Notes: generated from the letters alone by a model not told the origin. A stretch of DNA of 64,000 bases from Paenibacillaceae bacterium (GCA_900766135.1 CAAFUF010000008.1:22907-86906); one strand, 5' to 3'. Numbered from the stretch's first letter, positions 51,535 through 60,168 are shown. Numbers and translations are program-made.

Positions 51535-51584
51535 TGTCGAATGTTGTCGACATATGTCAAACTAACGTTTTCCAAAATGTCGAA
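51535..51584 (-). promoter_or_regulatory. Cluster of four Spo0A boxes
   Basis: Plus-strand matches to TGTCGAA are at 51535 (TGTCGAA), 51545 (TGTCGAC), 51555 (TGTCAAA) and 51578 (TGTCGAA). The first three are exactly 10 bp apart, i.e. on one face of the helix. They lie between the divergent HD-protein gene and abrB, closer to the former. Confidence 0.7.
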
Positions 51585-51680
51585 TCATAGAATATCGTTA
51601 ACTTGCTAGACCTAGTAACGGTTTTTGGAGTTATACATCCCGATAATTTAGAAATAATATTGAACTATACCATAAATAGG

Positions 51681-51740
51681 TTGACTAATCTGGCAATGGT
51701 TGGTATTATAAAAATCATAAAAGATAGAATCATGTCGAAT
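51681..51740 (+). promoter_or_regulatory. abrB promoter with downstream Spo0A box
   Basis: TTGACT (51681-51686) and TATTAT (51704-51709) are 17 bp apart. A consensus 0A box TGTCGAA at 51734-51740 lies just after the expected transcription start. In B. subtilis Spo0A~P represses abrB from boxes placed in the same way. Confidence 0.8.
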
Positions 51741-51781
51741 AATGACAATTCCAATTTATAGCGAGAGGGGCAATCATCAAT

Positions 51782-52036
51782 ATGATGAAATCCACAGGTA
51801 TCGTAAGAAAAGTAGACGAATTGGGCCGTGTCGTAATTCCGATCGAATTGCGCCGCACTCTGGGGATCGGAGAAAAAGATGCGCTCGAAATTTATGTAGA
51901 CGGTGAACGGATCATGCTTAAGAAATATGAGCCTGCATGCATCTTCTGCGGCAATGCCGAGAACGTGACTTACTTCAAAGGCAAAATTGTTTGCCATGAA
52001 TGCATTACTGAGCTTCCTACCCCTGTGACAAATTAA
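51782..52036 (+). CDS. abrB: Transition-state regulator AbrB
   Basis: 84 residues. The N-terminal DNA-binding domain (KSTGIVRKVDELGRVVIPIELRRTLGIGEKDALEIYVDGERIMLKKYEPACIFCGN) matches B. subtilis AbrB closely, and the C-terminal part has the CxxC..CHEC segment. It holds back stationary-phase genes during growth. It is one of the few plus-strand genes in the backbone. The start may be the first or second of two ATG codons. Confidence 0.97.
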   Translation: MMKSTGIVRKVDELGRVVIPIELRRTLGIGEKDALEIYVDGERIMLKKYEPACIFCGNAENVTYFKGKIVCHECITELPTPVTN

Positions 52037-52098
52037 GAATTATAGTATATAATAGATTTACTGAAACTGTTAATTCTAACCTTTTTCATATCTCCTTG

Positions 52099-52144
52099 GC
52101 GCCTTCCTAGGCTTGAACCCGGCCTAGCGAAGGCCCCTTTTTTT
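52099..52144 (+). terminator. Intrinsic terminator of abrB
   Basis: GCCTTC.TAGGC pairs with GCCTA.GAAGGC, followed by seven T residues, about 65 nt after the abrB stop. Confidence 0.9.
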
Positions 52145-52188
52145 CGGTATATGGTTATTATTGTATGATTTCGGAAAAGAATGGGGAT

Positions 52189-53088
52189 CTAGATCAGTTG
52201 ATTATAGATCTCTCGTTTCGCTACGCCCCGGTCCGCGGCTGCTTTTTTCATCGAATCCTTCCGCGTCATCCCTCCTTCCGTCTCGTAATGCCGGACATGC
52301 TCCTCGACCGTCAGCGTTTGCCACCACGCATCGCGTTTCTCCTTCACTTGGTCCGGGTGTGCTCCTTCCACGACGAGGCAATATTCGCCAAGCGGCGGAT
52401 GCTCCTGCAGCCAGACCAGGCAATCCTGGATCGTCCCCCGGGCCATTTCCTCGTAACGTTTCGTCAATTCCCTCGCCAACACGATCCGCCGATCTCCCCA
52501 AACCTCAAGCAGGGATTCCACCGTTTTGATTAGCCGATGCGGCGATTCGTACATCAGCATCGTCTCCTCCTGATCCTCCAACGACTTCAGTAACCGCTCC
52601 CGCTCCTTATGATCCCTTGGCAAAAAGCCAAGAAACGTGAACCGTTCCGTCGGCAGTCCGGAAACGATCAACGCCGATAAGGCCGCGTTGGCTCCCGGCA
52701 CCGGGATAACCGAAATCCCCGCCGCCAACGCAAGTTTTACGAGGTCGCTCCCGGGGTCGGAAATGGCCGGAAGACCGGCATCGCTGACGAGCGCCAAATT
52801 TTTTCCTTCTATTATAAAGCGTATCAGTTCTGGGCCGCTGGCGGCCTTATTATGCTCATGATAGCTAAGCAATTTTCCCGGGGAAATGTCGAAATGCGTT
52901 AACAGCTTTCGCGTCTGTCGCGTATCCTCCGCCGCGATGATATCTGCCTCTTGCAATGTACGGACGGCCCGGTAGGTCATATCCTCCAGATTGCCGATCG
53001 GCGTGCCTACGAGAAACAACTTTCCGCTGCCCGCTTGGGACGTTTCGCCCGCTGGCGATTCAAAGCTCTTTTGTATTTGAACGTTCAT
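52189..53088 (-). CDS. rsmI: 16S rRNA 2'-O-ribose C1402 methyltransferase RsmI (YraL/YabC type)
   Basis: 299 residues of the tetrapyrrole-methylase fold: LFLVGTPIGNLEDMTYRAVRTLQEADIIAAEDTRQTRKLL, VSDAGLPAISDPGSDLV, VPGANAALSALIVSGLPTERFTFLGFLP. It methylates C1402 of 16S rRNA. The start overlaps the stop of the upstream gene as ATGA, so translation is coupled. Confidence 0.96.
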   Translation of the reverse strand: MNVQIQKSFESPAGETSQAGSGKLFLVGTPIGNLEDMTYRAVRTLQEADIIAAEDTRQTRKLLTHFDISPGKLLSYHEHNKAASGPELIRFIIEGKNLALVSDAGLPAISDPGSDLVKLALAAGISVIPVPGANAALSALIVSGLPTERFTFLGFLPRDHKERERLLKSLEDQEETMLMYESPHRLIKTVESLLEVWGDRRIVLARELTKRYEEMARGTIQDCLVWLQEHPPLGEYCLVVEGAHPDQVKEKRDAWWQTLTVEEHVRHYETEGGMTRKDSMKKAAADRGVAKREIYNQLI

Positions 53089-53840
53089 GCTCTACCCTCT
53101 TTTGGCCCGTAATAGATATTCATGATTTCTTCGCAGTATTCCCCGTTTCCATTATAAACGATCAATGGCGGCAATACCCGCACGTCCGGCTTCCCGTCCC
53201 GCAGCGCCTCGATCAATACCATATTGGCTTCCGCGCCAGCCCTGGGGTGGACGAAGCGAATCACTTTCGGCTCCAACCGATACTGTCGAAGCACCGTCAA
53301 GATTTCGCCCAGTCGCTGTGGCTTGTGGACCATCGACACCTTGCCGCCAGGCCGTACCAACCGCATTGCGGCAACGGCCACCTCCTCCAAACTGCAGTGG
53401 ATCTCGTGCCGGGCGATCGCCTGATGGGCATTCAGCTTCACCTCGCCTGTCGTCACCGGCATATACGGCGGATTCACCGTGATGGCATCGTAAACCCCAT
53501 GGCCCGTCACCTTTACCAGTTCGCGCAAGTCGCCTTCGCGGATTTGGATCCGATGCGACAGCCCGTTCATTTCCACGCTGCGGCGGGCCATATCTGCGAG
53601 CCGCGGCTGAATCTCGATCCCTTCGATTTCCGCCTCCGTCCGCGTTGAGAGCAGCAGCGGAATCACCCCGTTGCCGGTGCATAAATCGAGGATCTTGCCG
53701 TACTTCGGCACCGGGGCGAACCGGGCTAACAAGACGGCATCCATCGAGAAGCTAAACACTTCATCGCTTTGAATGATATGCAAATCATGCGTCAGCAGGT
53801 CGTCTACGCGTTCCTGCTCATTCATCGGTACTTGATTCAT
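53085..53840 (-). CDS. yabB: tRNA1(Val) A37 N6-methyltransferase family protein (YabB)
   Basis: 251 residues. The SAM-binding motif ILDLCTGNGVIPLLLSTR and the catalytic NPPY motif (TVNPPYMP) identify an N6-adenine methyltransferase of the TrmN6/YfiC group. It lies between yabA and rsmI as in B. subtilis. The exact RNA target is taken from the family. Confidence 0.93.
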   Translation of the reverse strand: MNQVPMNEQERVDDLLTHDLHIIQSDEVFSFSMDAVLLARFAPVPKYGKILDLCTGNGVIPLLLSTRTEAEIEGIEIQPRLADMARRSVEMNGLSHRIQIREGDLRELVKVTGHGVYDAITVNPPYMPVTTGEVKLNAHQAIARHEIHCSLEEVAVAAMRLVRPGGKVSMVHKPQRLGEILTVLRQYRLEPKVIRFVHPRAGAEANMVLIEALRDGKPDVRVLPPLIVYNGNGEYCEEIMNIYYGPKEGRA

Positions 53841-53875
53841 GAATCTTGAACTCCATCCTTTTTTAGCTCAAATTT

Positions 53876-53905
53876 AAAAAAAACCGCAGGGACGCCCCCA
53901 CGGTT
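53876..53905 (-). terminator. Intrinsic terminator of yabA
   Basis: On the minus strand CCGTGGGG pairs with CCCTGCGG and runs into eight T residues, only a few nt after the yabA stop. Confidence 0.88.
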
Positions 53906-53907
53906 CA

Positions 53908-54279
53908 TTATTTATTCAGAAACGACAAGCAGAACAGGCAATCACCTTCAGTGCGAAGATGCCCGTAATAAACATTGCAAATATGAAAGCCCTCATGGTA
54001 AAGACGCGCCAGGTTATCGTAGCCTTCGCCCACGACATCCATCGCTTCTTTGCCGGCCAGAACCGGACTGTCGGTTCTTTCCGCCACCGGTAAGGGCAAT
54101 GGCCCCTCCGCGCTTTCTCGCTTTAATATTTTGCGCAGCTGTTCATTTTCGAGGCGAAGCCGCTGGTTCTCTTCCACCAGCTTCTTAACCTCCAGCTTGA
54201 GGCTGCCCAAATCGCCGTGTACTTTTCCCATTTGCGTTTCCAGCGCCTGCATACTTGTGAAAATGTCCTTGTTCTCCAA
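53908..54279 (-). CDS. yabA: Replication initiation control protein YabA
   Basis: 123 residues. An N-terminal coiled coil (about 5-55, LKLEVKKLVEENQRLRLENEQLRKIL) drives tetramer formation. The C-terminal zinc site has H99, C101, C114 and C117 (FHICNVYYGHLRTEGDCLFC). YabA limits initiation by binding DnaA and DnaN. It is downstream of ricT, the standard order. Confidence 0.96.
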   Translation of the reverse strand: MENKDIFTSMQALETQMGKVHGDLGSLKLEVKKLVEENQRLRLENEQLRKILKRESAEGPLPLPVAERTDSPVLAGKEAMDVVGEGYDNLARLYHEGFHICNVYYGHLRTEGDCLFCLSFLNK

Positions 54280-54327
54280 GTTCCCACCCCAGAGTCATCT
54301 CTAAAATCTATCTCGAATAAGATCTTC

Positions 54328-55128
54328 TTATTTCAGGACGACATCGTCCAGCGGAAGTTCCTTCACTTTCCCGATTTCGAACAGCTGTACATGCACGGTA
54401 CGGGTGCCGGCGTTGAGCCCGACGACCTTGCCGTCCCCCAGCGAAGTGACGACGATTTTGCCTACGGATGGAAGCTCTTCTTTGGTGCTTTCGTAGTTAT
54501 CATGCTCAAACTTCAGGCAACACATCAAACGGCCGCATAATCCGGAGATTTTCGTTGGATTGAGCGACAAGCTCTGATCCTTGGCCATCTTGATGGATAC
54601 CGGCTCAAAGTCGCCTAGCCAGGAGGAACAGCAGAGCACGCGTCCGCAAGGACCGATGCCGCCAAGCATCTTGGCTTCGTCTCGCACGCCGATCTGTCTC
54701 AGCTCGATGCGGGTCCGGAAGATGCTGGCCAAATCCTTGACCAATTCGCGGAAATCCACGCGGCCCTCCGCCGTGAAGTAAAAAATGATTTTGTTGCGGT
54801 CAAAGGTAAATTCGACGTCAACCAGCTTCATTTTCAAATCATGATCTTTGATTTTATTTAAACATGTGGCAAAAGCATTCTTTGCCGCAAACTTGTTCTC
54901 TTCGACAACACGGGCGTCGGCTTCGTCGGCGATCCGAATGACCTTCTTCAGCGGAAGGACGACATCGGATTCTCCAACCTTCTTCTTGCCGACCACCACT
55001 TTCCCATATTCGATCCCTCGCGCGGTCTCGACAATCACGCTCTGGTCCTTCTCCACGGGGAGCTCCAGCGGATCGAAATAATAGATTTTGCCCGCTTTCT
55101 TAAAGCGAACGCCCACTACAGTATACAA
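54328..55128 (-). CDS. ricT: PSP1-domain protein RicT (YaaT), subunit of the RicAFT complex
   Basis: 266 residues with the PSP1 domain and its cysteines (GGIGPCGRVLCCSSWLGDFEPVSIKMAKDQ, GLCGRLMCCLKFE). In B. subtilis RicT joins RicA and RicF in a [4Fe-4S] complex that directs RNase Y cleavage and promotes sporulation and competence. The AGGGGGT-like site lies upstream of the start. It follows holB by 149 nt. Confidence 0.96.
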   Translation of the reverse strand: MYTVVGVRFKKAGKIYYFDPLELPVEKDQSVIVETARGIEYGKVVVGKKKVGESDVVLPLKKVIRIADEADARVVEENKFAAKNAFATCLNKIKDHDLKMKLVDVEFTFDRNKIIFYFTAEGRVDFRELVKDLASIFRTRIELRQIGVRDEAKMLGGIGPCGRVLCCSSWLGDFEPVSIKMAKDQSLSLNPTKISGLCGRLMCCLKFEHDNYESTKEELPSVGKIVVTSLGDGKVVGLNAGTRTVHVQLFEIGKVKELPLDDVVLK

Positions 55129-55277
55129 AAACTAACCCCCTCGTATAGCTCTAAAAAACTGGTGAACCGCTTTCCATCAAAGCGCGCGTTCAAAAGAAAC
55201 TACTATAACCCTGCTCTTTCAGGGGAGAAAGTTTCATGCGAAAGTACAACCTTACTGTCTTGTCCTTGCTGCAAGTC

Positions 55278-56258
55278 CTATCGCTGTCCATCCACGGCGA
55301 TCAAAAACTGCTCTACGCAGAGGCTGGCATTCATATGCTGACGCAGCTTCTTCTTACTCTCCGCGGCCAGCGCCATGGCGTCAATCCATTGTTCGGCGCT
55401 GCGGCTGGCGGCATGCTGATTGATAAACGTAAGCTCATCTATGAAAACGATTTGATCATGTTTATGATAGAGCGCATGGATCATATCTTTGAACCACAAA
55501 TGGAAAAGGCTGAACAACATGTCCAAATGATCGGTCAAGCCGGATTTGAACAACGTTTGCTGCGCCGTAATTAAAGGAGAACCGCCACGGCCTGCGATTT
55601 CCTTACCTAATTGTAACACTACGTTTCTAATTTCTGCAAACCAATTCTGCTGGATTAAATCGCGGCACGGACCCAGTCCTGCCGCTAGATGAACGGCGCT
55701 TCGGGCCAAGATTGACGGAAATCCCTCGTTCGCCAATATTTGGAGCATCGTCTCCGGATTTACCGGTGAAAAAGGCACCCACTGTGCCCGCGACTGAATC
55801 GTCGGGAGCAAGGCTCGTCCATTGTCCGACAGCAGGATCGCTACGGCCGGGGATGGCGGTTCTTCCAGGAACTTTAGCAGGCTGTTCGCCGCTTGTACCG
55901 TCATTTTTTCGGATTCGTCAATAATGTAGGCCTTGGGATTCCCGCTCTCCGAACGATAGGAGAAGATCCGCTGAAGATCGCGGATTTGTTCGATTTTGAT
56001 GGTCGCCCCATCAGGCTTGATCGTAAACAAATCGGGATGATTGCCATGCAGCACCTTGCGGCACTCCAGACATTCCCCGCAGGCGTCGTCTCCGCCCCGG
56101 GTGCAGAACAACGCCTGGACGAAGGCCATGGCCATTTCCATCTGCCCGCTTCCAGGCGGTCCGCTAAAGATATAGGCATGGGAGATTTCCCGGCGTCTCA
56201 GACTGCTTTGCAGCAGCTGTTTGGCCGTATCCTGCCCGATGATTTCTTGAAATGACAT
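55278..56258 (-). CDS. holB: DNA polymerase III delta' subunit
   Basis: 326 residues of the clamp-loader AAA+ family: SFQEIIGQDTAKQLLQSSLRRREISHAYIFSGPPGSG, zinc site CGECLECRKVLHGNHPDLF, VQAANSLLKFLEEPPSPAVAILLSDN. The Walker A lysine is replaced (GPPGSGQMEMA), in line with delta' not being an ATPase. Order with yaaR and ricT is as in B. subtilis. Confidence 0.95.
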   Translation of the reverse strand: MSFQEIIGQDTAKQLLQSSLRRREISHAYIFSGPPGSGQMEMAMAFVQALFCTRGGDDACGECLECRKVLHGNHPDLFTIKPDGATIKIEQIRDLQRIFSYRSESGNPKAYIIDESEKMTVQAANSLLKFLEEPPSPAVAILLSDNGRALLPTIQSRAQWVPFSPVNPETMLQILANEGFPSILARSAVHLAAGLGPCRDLIQQNWFAEIRNVVLQLGKEIAGRGGSPLITAQQTLFKSGLTDHLDMLFSLFHLWFKDMIHALYHKHDQIVFIDELTFINQHAASRSAEQWIDAMALAAESKKKLRQHMNASLCVEQFLIAVDGQR

Positions 56259-56283
56259 CGCGTTTGCCCTCGTCCTTTCAATG

Positions 56284-56736
56284 CTAGAAACACAGATTGA
56301 TCAGCATGCCGCGGATTTCGCCGATCCTTTGCAGCAGCTCGATTTTCCCCTGCTCCGTCTCCAGCAGCTCGTCAGCCATCGCCAGAAGTGCGGCATCCAC
56401 TTCATCCAACAGCTTGTAGCGTTTGCCGCGGCCGCGGCGGTCCCATCCTTTCGCATCTTTGATGGTGACGCCCCGCCGAACCGTATCCTCCAGAAAACGC
56501 TTGACCATCATCCGGTATGCCTTCAGCTCCCGAACGGTCATGGACCGGGCAAGCCGGTCCCCTTGCATTTGAATCTCCTTGAATCTCCGGTTCAGCTCTT
56601 CTTGGGTTGCCTGCTGGCCATGCTGCTGCATCACGTCGGAGAAGCTTTTGGATTGCACCGGCTTGGCAGGGTTATCGCTAACCCCCAAACCGCTTTTGAG
56701 CGGCCGGTATCCCGGATCAATTTTCAAAGCGTTCAC
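56284..56736 (-). CDS. yaaR: YaaR family protein (DUF327)
   Basis: 150 residues. The core LDEVDAALLAMADELLETEQGKIELLQRIGEIRGMLINL and the RRFKEIQMQGDRLARSMTVRELKAYRMMVKRFLED stretch mark the YaaR family, of unknown function, always near darA and holB. Mostly helical, cytoplasmic. Confidence 0.93.
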   Translation of the reverse strand: MNALKIDPGYRPLKSGLGVSDNPAKPVQSKSFSDVMQQHGQQATQEELNRRFKEIQMQGDRLARSMTVRELKAYRMMVKRFLEDTVRRGVTIKDAKGWDRRGRGKRYKLLDEVDAALLAMADELLETEQGKIELLQRIGEIRGMLINLCF

Positions 56737-56760
56737 CGCCTATGGTTGATATAAATAAAT

Positions 56761-56830
56761 TAAGGCTCAAGATTCGATGCCGAGTTAAGCTTCATTGATT
56801 CCCTTCGTGGTGGGAAGATGACATTTTTGA
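56761..56830 (-). repeat. Truncated copy of the MITE-like repeat
   Basis: Only one end is present, from CAAGATTCGATGCCGAGTTAAG to GATGACATTTTTGA. It stands in tandem with the two full copies that follow at 56851 and 57033. Confidence 0.75.
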
Positions 56831-56850
56831 TGACCTTTATTCAATATAGA

Positions 56851-57014
56851 TCAAAAAAGTTAGGTTTCCGACACCGAGAAGGTTGAATGAAGCAGGGATT
56901 GAGTAGCGCAGCGTAGGCAAACCTACGTGAGCAACGGAAAGCCCGGCTGAATTCAAGATTCGATGTCGAATTCGCTTCATTGATACGCCTCGTGGTGGAA
57001 GATGACTTTTTTGA
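56851..57014. repeat. MITE-like repeat, copy 2
   Basis: 164 bp between TCAAAAAAGT and ACTTTTTTGA. Same internal words as the copy at 48631. The central hairpin is CGTAGG-CAAA-CCTACG, differing in loop and stem from the other copies in a pairing-conserving way. Confidence 0.88.
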
Positions 57015-57032
57015 TTACCCCTCAGGATGAAG

Positions 57033-57199
57033 ATTAAAAAGCCGGCTTTTCAGCACCGAGAAGGTTGGACGAAACTAGGGACTGAGTAGCGCAGCGTAGA
57101 TTGATCTACGTGAGCAACGGAAGGCCCGGTTGAGTTCAAGATTCGATGTCGAACCCTCTTCCCGAGAGTTACTTCGTGATCAAAAGCTGACTTTTTAAT
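57033..57199. repeat. MITE-like repeat, copy 3
   Basis: 167 bp between ATTAAAAAG and CTTTTTAAT. The central hairpin is CGTAGAT-TG-ATCTACG. It directly precedes the 3' end of darA (10 nt from the stop), so it is in the 3' part of the darA transcript and between darA and yaaR. Confidence 0.88.
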
Positions 57200-57209
57200 T
57201 TCCTTTATA

Positions 57210-57539
57210 TCAGAAGTGTTCGAAACGGTCTACTGGGAGGACAAATACCGTCGCCCCACCCACCTGCACTTCCACGGGCAACGGCAAATACGAATCGGTT
57301 GTACCGCTCATCGGCGTAACTGGGGTAACCAACTGCTCTCGCACTTTACAACTATTGCGGATGACGTTCAATACGGAATCCACCTGATGGTCGTCTACAC
57401 CGATCATAAACGTCGTGTTCCCCGCCCGAAGAAACCCTCCGGTACTCGCCAGCTTGGTAGCCCGGTAGTTTTCCTTCACGAGCGCGCTGGATAGCCGGTT
57501 GCTGTCTTTATCCTGGATAATCGCAACAATCAGTTTCAT
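57210..57539 (-). CDS. darA: Cyclic-di-AMP receptor DarA (YaaQ), PII-like
   Basis: 109 residues. It begins MKLIVAIIQDKDSNRLSSALVKENYRATKLASTGGFLRAGNTTFMIG and ends with the beta-hairpin TVFVLPVDRFEHF, the pattern of the PII-like c-di-AMP binding protein. Downstream, between darA and yaaR, are two and a half copies of the MITE-like repeat. Confidence 0.96.
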   Translation of the reverse strand: MKLIVAIIQDKDSNRLSSALVKENYRATKLASTGGFLRAGNTTFMIGVDDHQVDSVLNVIRNSCKVREQLVTPVTPMSGTTDSYLPLPVEVQVGGATVFVLPVDRFEHF

Positions 57540-57592
57540 ATGCAGTACCTCCTTGTTTTATAAAAAATGTACCATACTAACCTATTTGACGG

Positions 57593-58243
57593 CTAGGCCA
57601 TGAATTCCTTTATTGCCGCGGAAAGATACCCGCGGATCTCCGCAGCGACCTCTTCCTTGCTGCGCGATGCATCAATCGTTTTTATGCGCTCCGGGTACAT
57701 CCCGGAGATAATCCGGTATCCCTCTTGGACCTTCTGGTGAAATTGCAGGCTCTCTAAGTCCAAACGGTTCACTTCCCGCCCCGCTCCGGCGGCGATTCGA
57801 GCCAATCCGGCTTCGGGTTCAATGTCGAGGTAAAAGGTGAGATCCGGAAACCGCCCCTTGGTAGCAAAAAGGTTGATCTCCAACACTTCGTCGATGCCCA
57901 ACCCACGCGCATACCCCTGATAGGCCAGGCTGCTATCCAGAAACCGGTCGCAGAGAACGGTGATTCCCCGCTCCAGGGAGGGCTCTACCTTCTCCGCCAA
58001 ATGCTGCCGCCGGGACGCGGCGTACAACAGTGCCTCGGTCCGCGCATCCATCGCCGTATGCTGCGGATTCAAAATAATCTCGCGGACTTTCTCGGCAATC
58101 TCGATGCCACCGGGTTCCCGCGTCGAAATAAACGGCACTCCGTGTTCCTCTAATGCCTGCTCCAATTCCCGCATAACGGTCGTTTTGCCGGAGCCATCCC
58201 CCCCTTCGAGCGTAATGAATAATCCTTTGGCTTGATGGTTCAT
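57593..58243 (-). CDS. tmk: Thymidylate kinase
   Basis: 216 residues. P-loop LEGGDGSGKTTVMRELEQAL, DR motif CDRFLDSSLAYQGYARGLG, then the LID region. It phosphorylates dTMP to dTDP. Upstream of darA as in B. subtilis. Confidence 0.97.
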   Translation of the reverse strand: MNHQAKGLFITLEGGDGSGKTTVMRELEQALEEHGVPFISTREPGGIEIAEKVREIILNPQHTAMDARTEALLYAASRRQHLAEKVEPSLERGITVLCDRFLDSSLAYQGYARGLGIDEVLEINLFATKGRFPDLTFYLDIEPEAGLARIAAGAGREVNRLDLESLQFHQKVQEGYRIISGMYPERIKTIDASRSKEEVAAEIRGYLSAAIKEFMA

Positions 58244-58298
58244 CTGGTTCGTTCCCTGCTTTCTTCTCGAAAAATCATGTACAAGTATATGCTTGGCT

Positions 58299-59831
58299 TT
58301 ACCTTTTCTTGACCAGAATCGTTTGCAGCCGCGGGTCGGCCGGTCCCTGGCACTTGGCTCCGGAATCCCGCAGCCTCCTCAGCCGCTGCTTCATCGACTC
58401 GGTGACGGTCTCCCCGGGGTAAAGCAGGGGAATGCCGGGAGGATACGGGATGACCATTTCCGCCGCTTGCCGGCCGAGGCTTTCTTCGACGGTAACCACC
58501 TCGATCTCCGCCGGAAGCAGGGGTGCAAGGCCAAACGGTACCGGCTCGAACACCTCCGACAGTCGTTCCTCATCGGCTGTAATGTTCCACGTGGAAAGTT
58601 CCCCGGTCTTTACCGTATGAGGATCGAAGCCGGTACTGCCCGAACTTCCCGGCAGGTCGGCTTCGGCGATCCGCTCCAGCGCCTGAAGCAGCCGTTCGGC
58701 ATCCTCTTGCGTCGTCCCCGGGCCAAGCGCAAGCACGACATGGCGGTCATCGCTCATCTCCGGCACGCAGCCCTCGGCTTCGAGACGCTCCTGCAGTTCA
58801 TACCCGGTGAGGGCTGCGGATGCATCGAATATGACAAGTTTCAAAGGATCTTGGATAGTATATGCAGCAGCCCCTCCGCTGGCGCCCGGCGGTGCAACGA
58901 CGCCGAAGCGCGGCAGATCGGCCAGGCCGCGCCGCAGATGCGCGGCCGCGACGAGCCCGCCCTCGAAGAAGGCGGGGCCCTGCGTTCCCAGCAGGCTTCG
59001 GCTCAAATCGAGCGAAGCCATGATGGGGTAGGACGGGCTGGAGCTCTGCAGCATCGCCAGCCGCTGGCGCAGCAGCGCGCGGTCGAGCAGCCCGCCCTGC
59101 ACGTGCAGCATCGCGCCCATCGTGAGCGCGGTCAGCATCTTGTGCGTCGACTGCACGACGCCGTCGGCCCCCGTAGCCAGCGCGCTCTCCGGCAGCGCCG
59201 GGTGCTGGCCGAAGTGGGCGCCATGCGCCTCGTCGACGAGCAGCGGCACTCCGTGCGCATGGCACAGCTCGGCCAGCGGCTGCAACGGCGCGCCCATCCC
59301 GTAGTAGCTCGGGTGCGTGAGCAACAGCCCTTTCGCGCCGGGATACCGGCGCAGGGCTTCCCGCACCGCGGCTTCGCTCGGGATGGTCGCCAGCCCGCTG
59401 CCGGCATCCAGCTGCGGCGCCAAGAACACTGCGTGCGCGCCCGCCAGCATCAATCCGTGAATGACGGATTTATGCACGTTCCGCTGCACGAGCAGCACAT
59501 CTCCTGGAGCGGTGCACACGCTCAGGATCAATCCCAGGTTCCCGGCCGTGCTGCCGCCAACCAGAAAAAACGTCTCCTCCGCCCCAAACTGGGCGGCGGC
59601 CAAACGCTGCGCCTCGCGGATAACGCCCTCCGGATGATGGAGATCATCCGTCCCGGTGATCTCCGTAACGTCGATTTCCATCACGCTCGCCAAAACTTCC
59701 ATCGCTTGGGCATCACCACGCAAAGCTTGTCCATTTTTATGACCCGGAACATGAAAGGAAGCGTCCTTTTTCTCCCGGTATCGCATTAAAGCTTCATACA
59801 AAGGGGCTCCCAGGTTTCGTTCCTCCACCAT
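58299..59831 (-). CDS. yaaO: PLP-dependent Orn/Lys/Arg decarboxylase family protein (YaaO type)
   Basis: 510 residues of the group III decarboxylases. The N-terminus is SFHVPGHKNGQAL; the PLP lysine is in STHKMLTALTMG (about residue 230) and LVDEAHGAHFG lies before it. The C-terminal domain has IPYPPGIPLLYPGE. The exact substrate (Lys, Arg or Orn) is not fixed by the sequence. Parts are very GC-rich. It stands between csfB and tmk, where B. subtilis also has yaaO. Confidence 0.93.
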   Translation of the reverse strand: MVEERNLGAPLYEALMRYREKKDASFHVPGHKNGQALRGDAQAMEVLASVMEIDVTEITGTDDLHHPEGVIREAQRLAAAQFGAEETFFLVGGSTAGNLGLILSVCTAPGDVLLVQRNVHKSVIHGLMLAGAHAVFLAPQLDAGSGLATIPSEAAVREALRRYPGAKGLLLTHPSYYGMGAPLQPLAELCHAHGVPLLVDEAHGAHFGQHPALPESALATGADGVVQSTHKMLTALTMGAMLHVQGGLLDRALLRQRLAMLQSSSPSYPIMASLDLSRSLLGTQGPAFFEGGLVAAAHLRRGLADLPRFGVVAPPGASGGAAAYTIQDPLKLVIFDASAALTGYELQERLEAEGCVPEMSDDRHVVLALGPGTTQEDAERLLQALERIAEADLPGSSGSTGFDPHTVKTGELSTWNITADEERLSEVFEPVPFGLAPLLPAEIEVVTVEESLGRQAAEMVIPYPPGIPLLYPGETVTESMKQRLRRLRDSGAKCQGPADPRLQTILVKKR

Positions 59832-59934
59832 TTTTATGCTTAATCCTTCCGATTCAGGTTTTCCGTAGGGTTCAAGGCTTATCGCTATTGCAACCTTCGT
59901 TTCATTTTACCGCTTTTCCGCCCGGTAGGGCAAT

Positions 59935-59971
59935 ATAAAAGGACCCGCTCCCAATATGAACAGGTCCCTTT
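59935..59971 (-). terminator. Intrinsic terminator of csfB
   Basis: On the minus strand AAGGGACC pairs with GGTCCTTTT, followed by TATA, about 12 nt after the csfB stop. Confidence 0.8.
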
Positions 59972-59982
59972 AACCGGCGGTG

Positions 59983-60168
59983 TTATGCATTTTTTTGCAC
60001 CCAGATCTGTTTCATTTGATGAATGAAGAAATGGTATTTCTCCTCCTGTACGTCGGTGTGCACCATCTCCGCTTCGCAAGCGTCGCAGATAAATTCCGAT
60101 ACGATATGAATGCCCTCGGTTTTTGGCTCCCCGCAAATAATGCAAGTTCTGACGCCCAGCTCATCCAT
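59983..60168 (-). CDS. csfB: Anti-sigma-G factor Gin (CsfB)
   Basis: 61 residues from the ATG at 60168 (AAGGTGG 8 nt upstream); a GTG four codons earlier is possible but has a weaker site. Two CxxC pairs (CIIC and CDAC) form the zinc knuckle of Gin, followed by HTDVQEEKYHFFIHQMKQIW. It keeps sigma-G (and sigma-E) inactive until the right stage. A forespore-type promoter stands upstream. Confidence 0.93.
   Translation of the reverse strand: MDELGVRTCIICGEPKTEGIHIVSEFICDACEAEMVHTDVQEEKYHFFIHQMKQIWVQKNA

Noticed and set aside
51535..51584. Assignment of the whole Spo0A box cluster to the abrB promoter
   Set aside because: The cluster lies about 130-180 bp upstream of the expected abrB start and only 65-115 nt from the divergent HD-protein gene; the abrB promoter has its own downstream box.
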